Shown: positions 45,789-58,006 of the stretch, one piece after another
Layout of the letters: each line of letters starts with the position of its first letter
How positions within the stretch are numbered: position 1 is the first letter of the stretch
DNA from: Flavobacterium poyangense
GTDB lineage: Bacteria > Bacteroidota > Bacteroidia > Flavobacteriales > Flavobacteriaceae
Reading direction: 5' to 3'
NCBI RefSeq assembly: GCF_011751075.1
Contig: NZ_JAALLN010000008.1
Coordinates: 62,001-126,000 of the forward strand
DNA: 64,000 bases
Translations under genes and position numbers: made by a program
The notes under the pieces: model-generated
The model's input: only the letters and a program-made list of their open reading frames with translations
Database searches by the model: none
What the model was told of the DNA's origin: nothing

Positions 45789-47915
45789 ATGAAAAAGCAA
45801 TTAATAACGATTTGGGGATGTTTGAGTTTCTTGTCTCTAACAGCTCAAAAAATAAGTGCTCCCACGCCTTACGGAGCATTGCCAACGGAAGCTCAATTGC
45901 GCTGGCAAGAAACAGAACAATATGTTTTAGTTCATTTTACCCCCACTACTTTTCAAAATAAAGAATGGGGATATGGCGATGCCGATCCTAAGATTTTTAA
46001 TCCGATAAAATTCGATGCTAGTCAAATTGTAAATGCAGCTAAAGCCGGCGGATTTAAAGGTGTCATTTTTGTTGCCAAACATCATGATGGATTCTGTTTA
46101 TGGCCGACTAAAACAACAGCCTACAACATTAGTGCAAGCCCTTTTCGCAATGGAAAAGGAGATATGGTCAAAGAGTTTGAAATTGCAGCCCAAAAAGCCG
46201 GAATGAAATTTGGTCTTTATTGCTCTCCTTGGGATCGAAACAATGAAGATTACGGTAAACCTGAATATGTAGAAAAATACCGAAATCAGTTAAGAGAATT
46301 GTACAGCAATTATGGAAAACTATTCATCACCTGGTTTGATGGTGCCAATGGTGGCGACGGTTATTATGGCGGAAAAAAAGAAAATAGAAATATAGACCGC
46401 GCTACTTATTATGGCTGGGATAAAACGTGGGCAATTTCTAAAGAATTACAACCCGAAGCAGTCATTTTCTCAGATAATGGTGAAGTGCGCTGGGTTGGGA
46501 ACGAAAGAGGTTTTGCAAATGAAACCTCCTGGGCCACTTTTACTCCCGAACCAATAGCCGGAAAAATGGTAGCTGTTCCCGGAGAAACTGATTCTGAAAA
46601 AGCACAAAGCGGAACCCGAAACGGCAAATATTGGAAACCTGCTGAGTGTGATGTCCCGCTTAGAGAAGGCTGGTTCTATCATGCGAATCAGGATGATAAA
46701 GTAAAATCCGTTTCAGAACTATTTGAAATTTATTGTAAATCAGTAGGAAGAGGTGCCGCTATGGATATCGGTCTCGCACCAGATACGAATGGTTTATTAC
46801 ACGATAATGACGTTAAAGCTTTGAAAGATTTCGGAGATTTTCTCAAACAAACGTTTTCAAACAACCTTGCAGAATCTGCTGTACTTACTGCCTCAGAAAT
46901 TCGAGGGGACAATCAAATATTTTACGGAACCAAAAACCTTACGGATAATGATCGTTACTCCTATTGGGCTACCAGCGACGAGGTAAAAAAAGCCTCTGTA
47001 GTTTTAGAATGGGAAAAAGAACAAACCTTTAACCTCATCCGCTTAAGAGAAAACATTAAACTGGGACAACGCATTGAAAAAATAGAAATTGATGCTTTTT
47101 TCAAAGGAAATTGGAAAAAAATAGGTGAAGCGACAAGCATTGGCGCCAATAGATTGGTGCGTTTACCCAATTATATTTCGACTACAAGGTTAAGAATTCG
47201 CATCAAAGAATCACCCGTTTGTATTGCCTTAAGCGACATAGGTGTGTTTAAAGAACCGGAGCAGTTAGCTATACCAAAAATAAAAAGAAACAAAGACGGA
47301 ATGGTTTCGATCACCACAGAATCTACTATACATCAGATTCACTATACGACTGACGGAACTGAACCAACGTCAAAATCACCTGTTTATGAAACCGCTTTCC
47401 CCTTCTTAAATTCCGGTGAAATAAAAGCCAAATCCTTTGCCATAAATATGAAATCCGGCGAAACTGCGATACAATCCTTTACTGTTTCAAAAAAAGACTG
47501 GAAAATAGCTGCCGTCACTTTTGAGAATGAGGAAATTGGGAAATCATCAAATGCAATAGATGAGAATACTGAAACGGTTTGGAGTACTATTGACAGTTCT
47601 CCTGCAATTCCTTTTCCCCAAGCCATAACAATAGATATGAATCAGGAAATAACAATTGCTTCACTATCCTATTTACCTCGTAAAAACGGAACGGGTGGCA
47701 TTGTAAAAGACTACGAATGGCTTGTAAGTACCGACAATCAGAATTGGACAACTGTTGCTGAAGGTGAATTTGCCAATATGAAAAGTAATCCTGTTGAGCA
47801 AAACATCACATTAAGAACACCAACAAAAGCCCGATACATCAAGTTTATAGGTAAAAACAGTGTGGACGGAAATTATATTTCTGTAGCTGAATTGGGTGTT
47901 AAGACAATAAAATAA
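45789..47915 (+). CDS. GH29 alpha-L-fucosidase, multidomain (708 aa)
   Basis: It has a Sec signal (to LTAQ). The catalytic barrel spans ~25-345 with VHFTPTTFQNKEWGYGD, VAKHHDGFCLWP and the nucleophile Asp184 in ITWFDGANGG. WFDGANG resembles the alpha-1,3/4-specific GH29-B branch, so Lewis-type antennary fucose is plausible. After the barrel come a beta-sandwich (~365-490), a chitobiase-C-like segment (IHYTTDGTEPTSKSPVYE, ~515-535) and a terminal F5/8-type-C/CBM32-like domain (~575-708). It is much longer than the other four GH29 proteins. Confidence 0.92.
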   Translation: MKKQLITIWGCLSFLSLTAQKISAPTPYGALPTEAQLRWQETEQYVLVHFTPTTFQNKEWGYGDADPKIFNPIKFDASQIVNAAKAGGFKGVIFVAKHHDGFCLWPTKTTAYNISASPFRNGKGDMVKEFEIAAQKAGMKFGLYCSPWDRNNEDYGKPEYVEKYRNQLRELYSNYGKLFITWFDGANGGDGYYGGKKENRNIDRATYYGWDKTWAISKELQPEAVIFSDNGEVRWVGNERGFANETSWATFTPEPIAGKMVAVPGETDSEKAQSGTRNGKYWKPAECDVPLREGWFYHANQDDKVKSVSELFEIYCKSVGRGAAMDIGLAPDTNGLLHDNDVKALKDFGDFLKQTFSNNLAESAVLTASEIRGDNQIFYGTKNLTDNDRYSYWATSDEVKKASVVLEWEKEQTFNLIRLRENIKLGQRIEKIEIDAFFKGNWKKIGEATSIGANRLVRLPNYISTTRLRIRIKESPVCIALSDIGVFKEPEQLAIPKIKRNKDGMVSITTESTIHQIHYTTDGTEPTSKSPVYETAFPFLNSGEIKAKSFAINMKSGETAIQSFTVSKKDWKIAAVTFENEEIGKSSNAIDENTETVWSTIDSSPAIPFPQAITIDMNQEITIASLSYLPRKNGTGGIVKDYEWLVSTDNQNWTTVAEGEFANMKSNPVEQNITLRTPTKARYIKFIGKNSVDGNYISVAELGVKTIK

Positions 47916-47930
47916 GGGAATTATCTACCT

Positions 47931-48030
47931 CAATAAAACAAACTAATAGGGATTAGATAATCTAAAACAACAAATCTGACAGGTTTTAAAAACCTGTCAG
48001 ATTTAATTTTAGGGAATTAGTATATTTTAA
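47931..48030. repeat. Direct repeat with terminator hairpin, copy 1
   Basis: It is ~100 bp, repeated at 48156-48257 with few changes. It carries the hairpin AATCTGACAGGTTTT/AAAACCTGTCAGATT (47972-48004) followed by TAATTTTAGGG. It lies just after the GH29 stop and can terminate that transcript. Confidence 0.8.
47972..48004 (+). terminator. Terminator hairpin of the GH29 pair
   Basis: AAATCTGACAGGTTTT pairs with AAAACCTGTCAGATTT, then TAATTTT follows. It lies 57 bp after the GH29 stop at 47915. Confidence 0.75.
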
Positions 48031-48155
48031 GGAATGAGGAATCCCAACAATAACTCCTTACAGAATGTCGCCAATCTTTGCCGAAATACGGGTGTGATTT
48101 CTCCTAAAGTCGAAATGACATATCGTGCTTGTTTTATCTATTGAATTAGCTGCAT

Positions 48156-48257
48156 CAATAAAAACAAACTATTAAGAATCAGATAATCTAAAACAACAAA
48201 TCAGACAGATTTTAAAAACCTGTCTGATTTAATTTTAGGGAAATTATTATATTTTAA
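48156..48257. repeat. Direct repeat with terminator hairpin, copy 2
   Basis: This is the second copy of the 100-bp unit. Its hairpin AAATCAGACAGATTTT/AAAACCTGTCTGATTT at 48198-48230 has paired changes in both arms relative to copy 1, so the fold is conserved. It lies 28 bp after the GH92 stop on the minus strand. Confidence 0.8.
48198..48230 (-). terminator. Terminator hairpin after the GH92 gene
   Basis: The stem is nearly perfect and A/T-rich at its base on both sides, so it can serve the convergent minus-strand operon. It shares its design with 47972-48004. Confidence 0.7.
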
Positions 48258-48284
48258 GTACAAATAAAGATTCACACAATATTG

Positions 48285-50525
48285 TCAATTCTGAATCACC
48301 TTTAATGTTCCTCCATTCACAAAATCATCATGTGAGATAAAAAAGCTGTTCAGTACTTTTCCGTTTAGTTGAATCGCTTTAATTCTGTCGTCGGTATTTA
48401 CCTCTCGTTCAATTACAATGTTTTCTTTTTTGTAATATCTTGAATCTAGTTTGATCGTTATTTTATCGAACATTGGTGTTGTAATGGTGTAGATCGGATC
48501 TCCAGGAGATATTGGATAAATTCCCATCATGGAATAAACCAACCAGGCAGACATCGTTCCTGTATCATCATTTCCGGGTAATCCTTTTGGTTCATTTTTA
48601 AAATACTGTCTTACTAATTTCTTCACCATTTCCTGGCTCTTCCATTCCTCGCCTTTTACATAATTAAATAAATAAGGATAGGCAATATCCGGTTCGTTTG
48701 CCATATCAAATTGTTTGGTGTCAAACACTTTTTGCAATTGATCCGAGAAAACTTTTTCACCACCCATTAATTTCATCAATCCTTTAATATCATGCGGTAC
48801 CATAAAGGCATATTGCCATGCATTGCCTTCTATAAAACCAACATTTTCCTGAAAATTAGCTCCTGCATTGGGATCAAAAGGCTCATACCACTTTCCTTCT
48901 GCAGTGCGTGGTCGAAGTAATTTCAGGTCTTTATCAAATAATTTTCGGTACGATAAGGAACGTTTGGCAAAACGCTTATAATCTTCTTTTTCACCTAAGG
49001 CTTTTGCCAAAAGTGAAATCGCATAATCGGAGGTATTGTACTCTTCTGTTGTCGAAACTGACCCATGATAATTGGTTGACAAATACCCTTTTTGAATATA
49101 TTCTTTTAACCCCGGGCGCAACGGATTATTTTCAGTTTGATCGGCGCCTTTTAACATAGCATGGTAGGCTTTGTAAATATCAAAATCCTGAATTCCCTTT
49201 AAGCAGGCGTCAACTATCACAATACTTGCGGGATCTCCGACCATTGTAAATGTTTCTGTTGAATTTAATTCCCATTTTGGCAACCAGCTGTTTTCATCAT
49301 ACATGGCCAACATGCTTTTTATCATATCCGATTGTTGCTTCGGATAAACTAAAGATGTTAATGGATGCATATTGCGATAGGTATCCCACAAAGAAAATAC
49401 TGTATAACGCGGATCAATAGTTTTTCCAACCTTGGTCCTTTTTATTTTGGGATAATCGCCATTAAGATCATTTAATATATTAGGATGAATTAAAGTGTGG
49501 TACAATGCAGTGTAAAAAATAACTTTATCCTGATAGGAGCCGCCTTCTACTAAAATTTTAGAAAGCTCTTCGTTCCATTCGTTAAATGTTTCTTTGTAAA
49601 CATCATCAAATGATTTATAACCGGTTTCTTTCTCTAAGTTCTCACGAGCATTTTCAATACTTACATAAGAAATTCCAATTTTAACTTCGACTGTTTCTTT
49701 TTTATCAAAATTATACGAAAAGTAAGTTCCAATGCTGTCTCCTACAACGGTTTTAACCGTATTTTTCATTAATCGGGTTTTGCCATTATAGCCCATCCAT
49801 TGTGCTTCTACCCCTTTGTATTTTGGGCTATTTTTCCAAACTCCGAAATGGTGAGCCGGTTTGGAAAACTTAGCCACAAAATAAACCGGATAAGCATCTT
49901 CGGGACTATTGTAACAAAATGATCCTACTGAGCGCATTCCTTCTATTTCGGTTGACGACACTACTTTGACCATCGCTCCCTCTTCATTTGTTAATCCTAA
50001 ACCTAAATTCAATAAAATATTAGATTGCCCTTTCGGGAAAGTGAATCTGCTTACTCCCACTCTTTTAGAAGCTGTAAATTCTCCCTTAACATTATACTTG
50101 TCTAGATTTACACTATAGTAAGCCGATTTTGCTACTTCATTAGAATAAACGGAACCATACTTTAAATGATCTGTTTCAACTGCTCCTGTTGTGGGCATTA
50201 AAAGAATAACTCCCAGATCCGGACAACCTACACCACTTAGATTTACCTGACTAAATCCGGTTAAAAATTTATTTTCGTTTACATAGGGATTCGACAACCA
50301 TTGACTGTCTTTTTCTAAAGAATTCTGAGACCCCGCCACATTAAACGGACTGATACTAGCCATTCCTCTCGGTGCAATTGGCCCAGGGAAAGTAGCTCCA
50401 TAATTAGAAGTTCCAATAAACGGATTTACAAATTCTGCCGGCTGTTGTGCAAAAGTACTGATGCTAAAAAACAGCATGCTAAAAAAACATGCTGTTTGTA
50501 TTGTTATTCTGTTATTAAAAATCAT
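48285..50525 (-). CDS. GH92 alpha-mannosidase, exported
   Basis: With the ATG at 50525 the product has 746 residues. The ATG at 50555 would overlap the upstream GH29 and spoil the signal peptide (TIQTACFFSMLFFSISTFAQ). EFVNPFIGTSNYGATFPGP and GFSQVNLSGVG open the N-terminal domain; EGNAWQYAFMVPHD and GNDDTGTMSAWLVYSMMG mark the barrel. It is calcium-dependent exo-alpha-mannosidase family; the linkage is unknown. It differs clearly from the GH92 at 19306, as expected for enzymes with different specificities. It starts 10 bp after GH29 and is the last gene of the operon. Confidence 0.92.
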   Translation of the reverse strand: MIFNNRITIQTACFFSMLFFSISTFAQQPAEFVNPFIGTSNYGATFPGPIAPRGMASISPFNVAGSQNSLEKDSQWLSNPYVNENKFLTGFSQVNLSGVGCPDLGVILLMPTTGAVETDHLKYGSVYSNEVAKSAYYSVNLDKYNVKGEFTASKRVGVSRFTFPKGQSNILLNLGLGLTNEEGAMVKVVSSTEIEGMRSVGSFCYNSPEDAYPVYFVAKFSKPAHHFGVWKNSPKYKGVEAQWMGYNGKTRLMKNTVKTVVGDSIGTYFSYNFDKKETVEVKIGISYVSIENARENLEKETGYKSFDDVYKETFNEWNEELSKILVEGGSYQDKVIFYTALYHTLIHPNILNDLNGDYPKIKRTKVGKTIDPRYTVFSLWDTYRNMHPLTSLVYPKQQSDMIKSMLAMYDENSWLPKWELNSTETFTMVGDPASIVIVDACLKGIQDFDIYKAYHAMLKGADQTENNPLRPGLKEYIQKGYLSTNYHGSVSTTEEYNTSDYAISLLAKALGEKEDYKRFAKRSLSYRKLFDKDLKLLRPRTAEGKWYEPFDPNAGANFQENVGFIEGNAWQYAFMVPHDIKGLMKLMGGEKVFSDQLQKVFDTKQFDMANEPDIAYPYLFNYVKGEEWKSQEMVKKLVRQYFKNEPKGLPGNDDTGTMSAWLVYSMMGIYPISPGDPIYTITTPMFDKITIKLDSRYYKKENIVIEREVNTDDRIKAIQLNGKVLNSFFISHDDFVNGGTLKVIQN

Positions 50526-50535
50526 TTTTAATCTT

Positions 50536-52020
50536 CTATCTGTTAATGGCTTCAATTTTTAAAGTCCACGCTTCTTTGCAGGGTAAATTAGTACTTAAAC
50601 TTTCGGGAATTGTGACTTTAAATCCGTCCGCTAATTTCGTCCATTTTAATGGTTTATTAAAACCTAACATTGAGATTTTTGTTCCTTTTTTAGGATTGAT
50701 CGCTTTCACTACCACTTCTGAAGGAATTTTCTGTTCTCCCTCTTTAGCCAAATAAAACAAGAAGACATTTCCAGCTTTATTTTGAGTCATACAAATGTTG
50801 TTTTCTTTATAAGGCGCGATTGGTTTGGTATTGTAAATTGCTGTACTGTTTACTTTCATCCATTCTCCATAAGCTGCCAATAAATCATAAGCGCCTTGTT
50901 GCCATTCTCCATCCGGACTTGGAGCAACATTCAACAATAAGTTTCCGCCTTTTGCCACTACATCAATAAGCATATGAATTCCTTCTCTTCCGGTCAGATA
51001 TTTAGCATCCGGCGTATACGACCAACCACCGCCTGAAGTGATACAGGATTCCCAAGGATAAGGTAATGTTTTTTCAGGAACACGATTTTCAGGGGTCAGG
51101 TAGTTCTGATTTTTCCCGTGAACGGCTCTGTCTACTACAATTAATCCCGGTTGTTTTTGACGTGCTTTTACAACCAATTCGTCCATTTTCACATCCTGAT
51201 CCACAACTCTGTGTTTTATAAATCCGTTTTTAGAAGTGTTTTCTGCAAACTTTTCTTTGTAATTTTCATCGATATTTTGTTGGTCTCTTTTTTTAACCCA
51301 TCCGCCATCTAACCACAAAATATCAACCTTACCATAATCTGTCAATAATTCTAAAATTTGATTGTGCGTAAAGTCGACATACTTTTGCCATTTTTCAGGA
51401 TATAATGATGGGTCATAATTTACGTTTCTGTCGAAAGGAGGAAAATATGGATCCCAATAGTTCTCGTTATGCCAGTCCGGTTTTGAAAAATAAGCTCCGA
51501 CCGATAAATTTTCGTTCCTAAAAGCATTAAAAACTTCTTTGGCAATATTGGCTTTGGGATTACTGCTAAAAGCGCACTCCTTGTCTGTTATTTTATAATT
51601 TGTATATTTTGAATCGAACATAGAAAATCCGTCATGGTGTTTTGTGGTAAAAACCATGTATTTCATTCCGGCAGCTTTTGCCGCTTTTGCCCATTTTTCG
51701 GGATCAAATTTTACCGGATTAAATGTTTTTTTTAAACCTTCGTATTCTTTCACATATTGATTGTAATTCCCCGGATTGCTTCCTTTTTTACGTTCACACC
51801 AGCCGTAATCCTCCGGGCAAATTGACCAGGATTCTACAATTCCCCATTGACTGTAAGTACCCCAGTGCATTAATAATCCAAATTTTTTCCCTTGCCACTC
51901 TTCTATGTTTTTCAATACTAAAGGATCTGTTTCCGGCACATAACGTTCATCTTCGTAAATGGCCTGAGCAAACAGCTGAACTGAAAATAAAATTGCGACT
52001 ATGAATATTCCTCTTTTCAT
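50536..52020 (-). CDS. GH29 alpha-L-fucosidase (494 aa)
   Basis: The signal peptide ends near LFAQA. The barrel has KFGLLMHWGTYSQWG, FTTKHHDGFSMFD and the nucleophile Asp238 in ILWLDGGW. It is a close paralogue of the 482-residue GH29 at 44310, with an insertion near 60-80 (GWCERKKGSNPG). It sits between GH20 and GH92 in the long glycosidase operon, so its fucose is probably removed to expose mannose or GlcNAc. Confidence 0.93.
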   Translation of the reverse strand: MKRGIFIVAILFSVQLFAQAIYEDERYVPETDPLVLKNIEEWQGKKFGLLMHWGTYSQWGIVESWSICPEDYGWCERKKGSNPGNYNQYVKEYEGLKKTFNPVKFDPEKWAKAAKAAGMKYMVFTTKHHDGFSMFDSKYTNYKITDKECAFSSNPKANIAKEVFNAFRNENLSVGAYFSKPDWHNENYWDPYFPPFDRNVNYDPSLYPEKWQKYVDFTHNQILELLTDYGKVDILWLDGGWVKKRDQQNIDENYKEKFAENTSKNGFIKHRVVDQDVKMDELVVKARQKQPGLIVVDRAVHGKNQNYLTPENRVPEKTLPYPWESCITSGGGWSYTPDAKYLTGREGIHMLIDVVAKGGNLLLNVAPSPDGEWQQGAYDLLAAYGEWMKVNSTAIYNTKPIAPYKENNICMTQNKAGNVFLFYLAKEGEQKIPSEVVVKAINPKKGTKISMLGFNKPLKWTKLADGFKVTIPESLSTNLPCKEAWTLKIEAINR

Positions 52021-52065
52021 ATTTTATACATTTTAAATTTTGCCATCTTGTACTTTATTTATTCT

Positions 52066-52199
52066 TAACACATAGAAACATAGGCCTTACTTATGAAAAA
52101 AAGAATGCAAAAAGAAACAAGTTTCTCTCATATGGCTATGTGTATTAATACAAGTGAAGCGCCTTTATTAAGCTATGAAAACTATGTTTCTATGTGTTA
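52066..52199. repeat. CACATAGAAACATAG element, copy 7 (inverted)
   Basis: The ends are TAACACATAGAAACATAG and CTATGTTTCTATGTGTTA, a perfect 18-bp inverted repeat. Interior blocks run in the opposite orientation to the copies at 12607-14944. It lies between the GH20 and GH29 genes of one operon. Confidence 0.88.
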
Positions 52200-52219
52200 A
52201 AAAAATAGAGCCAACGATT

Positions 52220-54544
52220 CTAATTCACTAAAATCTCATCCACAAACAGCCAGGAACTCTCTCCTCTTGGGCTCTTTTTTAAGTTTGCAGCAATCACTTT
52301 TACAAACCTTGTATTTTGTTTTTCAAAGTTGATTTTAAATTCTTTCAATTCAGAATTGACATTCATAGCATACGGGCGCATTACTTTACCTACTTCTTTA
52401 TAACGAATACCGTCGTTTGATACTAAAATTTTTATCTGTGTTGGGAAATTAATTCCTGCTCCCTGACTTTCTAAAGTTCCAACCGTAACTTGCTCTATAC
52501 TTTGAGCCTTTTCGAGATCAATCACGATTTCCATATCATTCACTAACCAGGCTTGCCATTGTCCGTCATGAAAGTTTTTTGACCCTCTGATGGCATTTAC
52601 CATTCCAAAAGCCCCATCACCTTTGTAGCTATCGCTATAAGGTGTCAGATAGCTTACCTTATAACCAACTGCCTTATGAAACACAATAGTATCAGTAAAC
52701 GTTTTTCCAACCGGTTTATCATTTTGAAACAAAGAGGCCTTCAGAATTGTTGTCTCTTTAAACGGAATTGGATTTGTGTATTTTACAGCATTATGATCTA
52801 TGTTTTTATTTCCCAAAACATAACGAATATCGGGATTGGGGAATTCATTTTTTAAGATAACATTGATCACTTTTTTAGCTAAATCCGCAGTAGAGGAAGC
52901 CGAGACCAAATAAGCACTTTTTGAATAATTGATTCCTAAATAATCGTATCTTTTTAATAAGGAAGGTAGTCTTGAGGTAAAATTATTCCAGTTGCGATTT
53001 TCTTTTGAACTCCATAAAACCTCAGCTAAAGCTGCTAATCTCGGAAAAATCATGTACTCTGAAGCTTGTGGATTGGTTAGAAATTCAGCCCATAAATTAG
53101 CTTGTCCGCCTAAAACATGACCGGCTTCCTGCGGTGTCATGGTTGCTACAACAGGATCAAATTCATACACTTTATTTAACGGATTATACGCATCAAAAGC
53201 CAAAGGTTCTTCGTTTTGTGGTCCCTGATAAAAATTAAAATAACAAGGTGACTCCGGCGACATAATCACGTCATGTCCCTGATTTGCTGCTTCGGTTCCT
53301 CCTTTTGTACCTCTCCAGCTCATTACAGTTGCTTCAGGAGCTAAACCGCCTTCTAATATTTCGTCCCAGCCAATTATTTTCCTGCCTTTAGAATTGATGT
53401 ATTTCTCCATTCTTTTAACAAAATAACTCTGTAACTCATGAACATTTTTTAAACCTTGCTCTACCATTCTTTTTTGACAATGCGGACATTTCTCCCAATT
53501 GGTTTTAGTTGCTTCATCACCACCGATATGAATGTATTTTGAAGGAAAAATGGTTACGACCTCATCAATTACATTTTGCAAAAACTCAAAAGTAGTTTCT
53601 TTTCCTGCGCAATAGATATCGGTTATGGGCCATAATCCGCCTGACGGAACTCCAATTCTTTGATTGAAGCAAGCCAACTCAGGATAAGCCGCAATTGCAG
53701 AACTTACGTGTGCCGGCATTTCTATTTCCGGAATGATTTCGATGTTTTTTGCAGCGGCATATTGTACAATTTCTTTTAATTCTTCTTGCGTCAAAAAGCC
53801 TCCATACGTTCCTTTTTCATCAGGGTTTGTAACCAGTCTTGCATTCCACGCTGCATTTTCCTGATCGACTCTCCAGGCTCCAACTTCCGTTAGTTTTGGA
53901 TATTTTTTAATTTCAATTCTCCAGCCCTGATCATCTACCAAGTGCAAATGCAAAACGTTCATCTTCAACATTGCCAAACGATCTATGGTTGCGAGTACGT
54001 AATTTTTATCAAAAAAATGACGCGATAAATCCAACATCAATCCCCTCCATTGAAAACGAGGTTCATCTGTAATGGTCACATTCGGAATTTCCCATTTTGC
54101 TGTTGTAAGTGTGTTTTTGCTCTCAATGGCCTCAGGAAGCAATTGTCTGATCGTTTCTAAACCATAGATAAAACCTGCATTTCCGTTTGCTGTAACAGTA
54201 ACACTATTAGAATTTACTTCTACTTTATAAGCTTCTTTATGAAAATTGGAATCTATTTTAAATTGAACATAATTGCGCTGTGGTGCTTTTTCTCCCAAAA
54301 CCGGACGCCAGCCTGCCGCAACTCCGAATTTATTTAATAATGCATTCGAAATCTCTTTTTGAGACGCTGTAGTGGCAACAAAAACAGTATTTTTAGAAAA
54401 CTCAAAACTTCCGGGCTGAATCACTAATTGATTTGGTTTCGGAATAATCTGAATGTCTTTTTCTGTAAAAACTTTCTTCTGGCTATAACCCGAACTTAAA
54501 ATGGCTAAGAAGATTAAGACAAAAAATGGTTTTACTATTCTCAT
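52220..54544 (-). CDS. GH20 beta-N-acetylhexosaminidase, multidomain (774 aa)
   Basis: It has a Sec signal (to GYSQ). A GH20b domain precedes the barrel with LHLVDDQGWRIEIKKYP, catalytic Asp343-Glu344 in HIGGDEATK, and GWDEILEGG. A C-terminal ~220 residues add a chitobiase-type beta segment (LKASLFQNDKPVGKTF) and an F5/8-type-C-like domain ending WLFVDEILVN. It removes terminal beta-GlcNAc. It starts 5 bp after the beta-galactosidase gene, matching the order needed for a complex antenna: Gal off first, GlcNAc second. Confidence 0.93.
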   Translation of the reverse strand: MRIVKPFFVLIFLAILSSGYSQKKVFTEKDIQIIPKPNQLVIQPGSFEFSKNTVFVATTASQKEISNALLNKFGVAAGWRPVLGEKAPQRNYVQFKIDSNFHKEAYKVEVNSNSVTVTANGNAGFIYGLETIRQLLPEAIESKNTLTTAKWEIPNVTITDEPRFQWRGLMLDLSRHFFDKNYVLATIDRLAMLKMNVLHLHLVDDQGWRIEIKKYPKLTEVGAWRVDQENAAWNARLVTNPDEKGTYGGFLTQEELKEIVQYAAAKNIEIIPEIEMPAHVSSAIAAYPELACFNQRIGVPSGGLWPITDIYCAGKETTFEFLQNVIDEVVTIFPSKYIHIGGDEATKTNWEKCPHCQKRMVEQGLKNVHELQSYFVKRMEKYINSKGRKIIGWDEILEGGLAPEATVMSWRGTKGGTEAANQGHDVIMSPESPCYFNFYQGPQNEEPLAFDAYNPLNKVYEFDPVVATMTPQEAGHVLGGQANLWAEFLTNPQASEYMIFPRLAALAEVLWSSKENRNWNNFTSRLPSLLKRYDYLGINYSKSAYLVSASSTADLAKKVINVILKNEFPNPDIRYVLGNKNIDHNAVKYTNPIPFKETTILKASLFQNDKPVGKTFTDTIVFHKAVGYKVSYLTPYSDSYKGDGAFGMVNAIRGSKNFHDGQWQAWLVNDMEIVIDLEKAQSIEQVTVGTLESQGAGINFPTQIKILVSNDGIRYKEVGKVMRPYAMNVNSELKEFKINFEKQNTRFVKVIAANLKKSPRGESSWLFVDEILVN

Positions 54545-54549
54545 AATTA

Positions 54550-57708
<3,159 letters not shown>

Positions 57709-57763
57709 CTAACTTGTTTTCTAAACATATAACTTTCTTGGGAATTAGCAGTAAATATCATTT

Positions 57764-57799
57764 GCCACTAATTGCACGAATTTTCACGAATTATTTTTT
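57764..57799. repeat. Fragment of the CACGAATTTTCACGAATT repeat
   Basis: GCCACTAATTGCACGAATTT followed by TCACGAATTATTTTTT matches the start of the 206-bp repeat at 43922; the rest of the unit is missing. Confidence 0.7.
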
Positions 57800-57826
57800 C
57801 AATTAAAGTTACTGGTTTAAATAATG

Positions 57827-58006
57827 TAAGATGTGAGATGTGAGATGTTGAATACGGCAAGTGTTGTTAATAGTAAGCAAACGTTTATGAAAACGATATT
57901 AGAAGTAGAGATACTAATTAAACAAAACGTTACACCTTTCAAGCTTACGGTTTACATTATACATTATACATTATACATTTCACATCTCACATCTCACATC
58001 TCACAA
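57827..58006. repeat. GAGATGTGAGATGT inverted-repeat element
   Basis: AAGATGTGAGATGTGAGATG at the left is answered by CATCTCACATCTCACATCTC at the right, with TATACATTATACATTATACA tracts inside. It is related to 27863-28218 and 24203-24440. It fills the gap between the GHL10-like gene and the GH2 gene. Confidence 0.65.
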
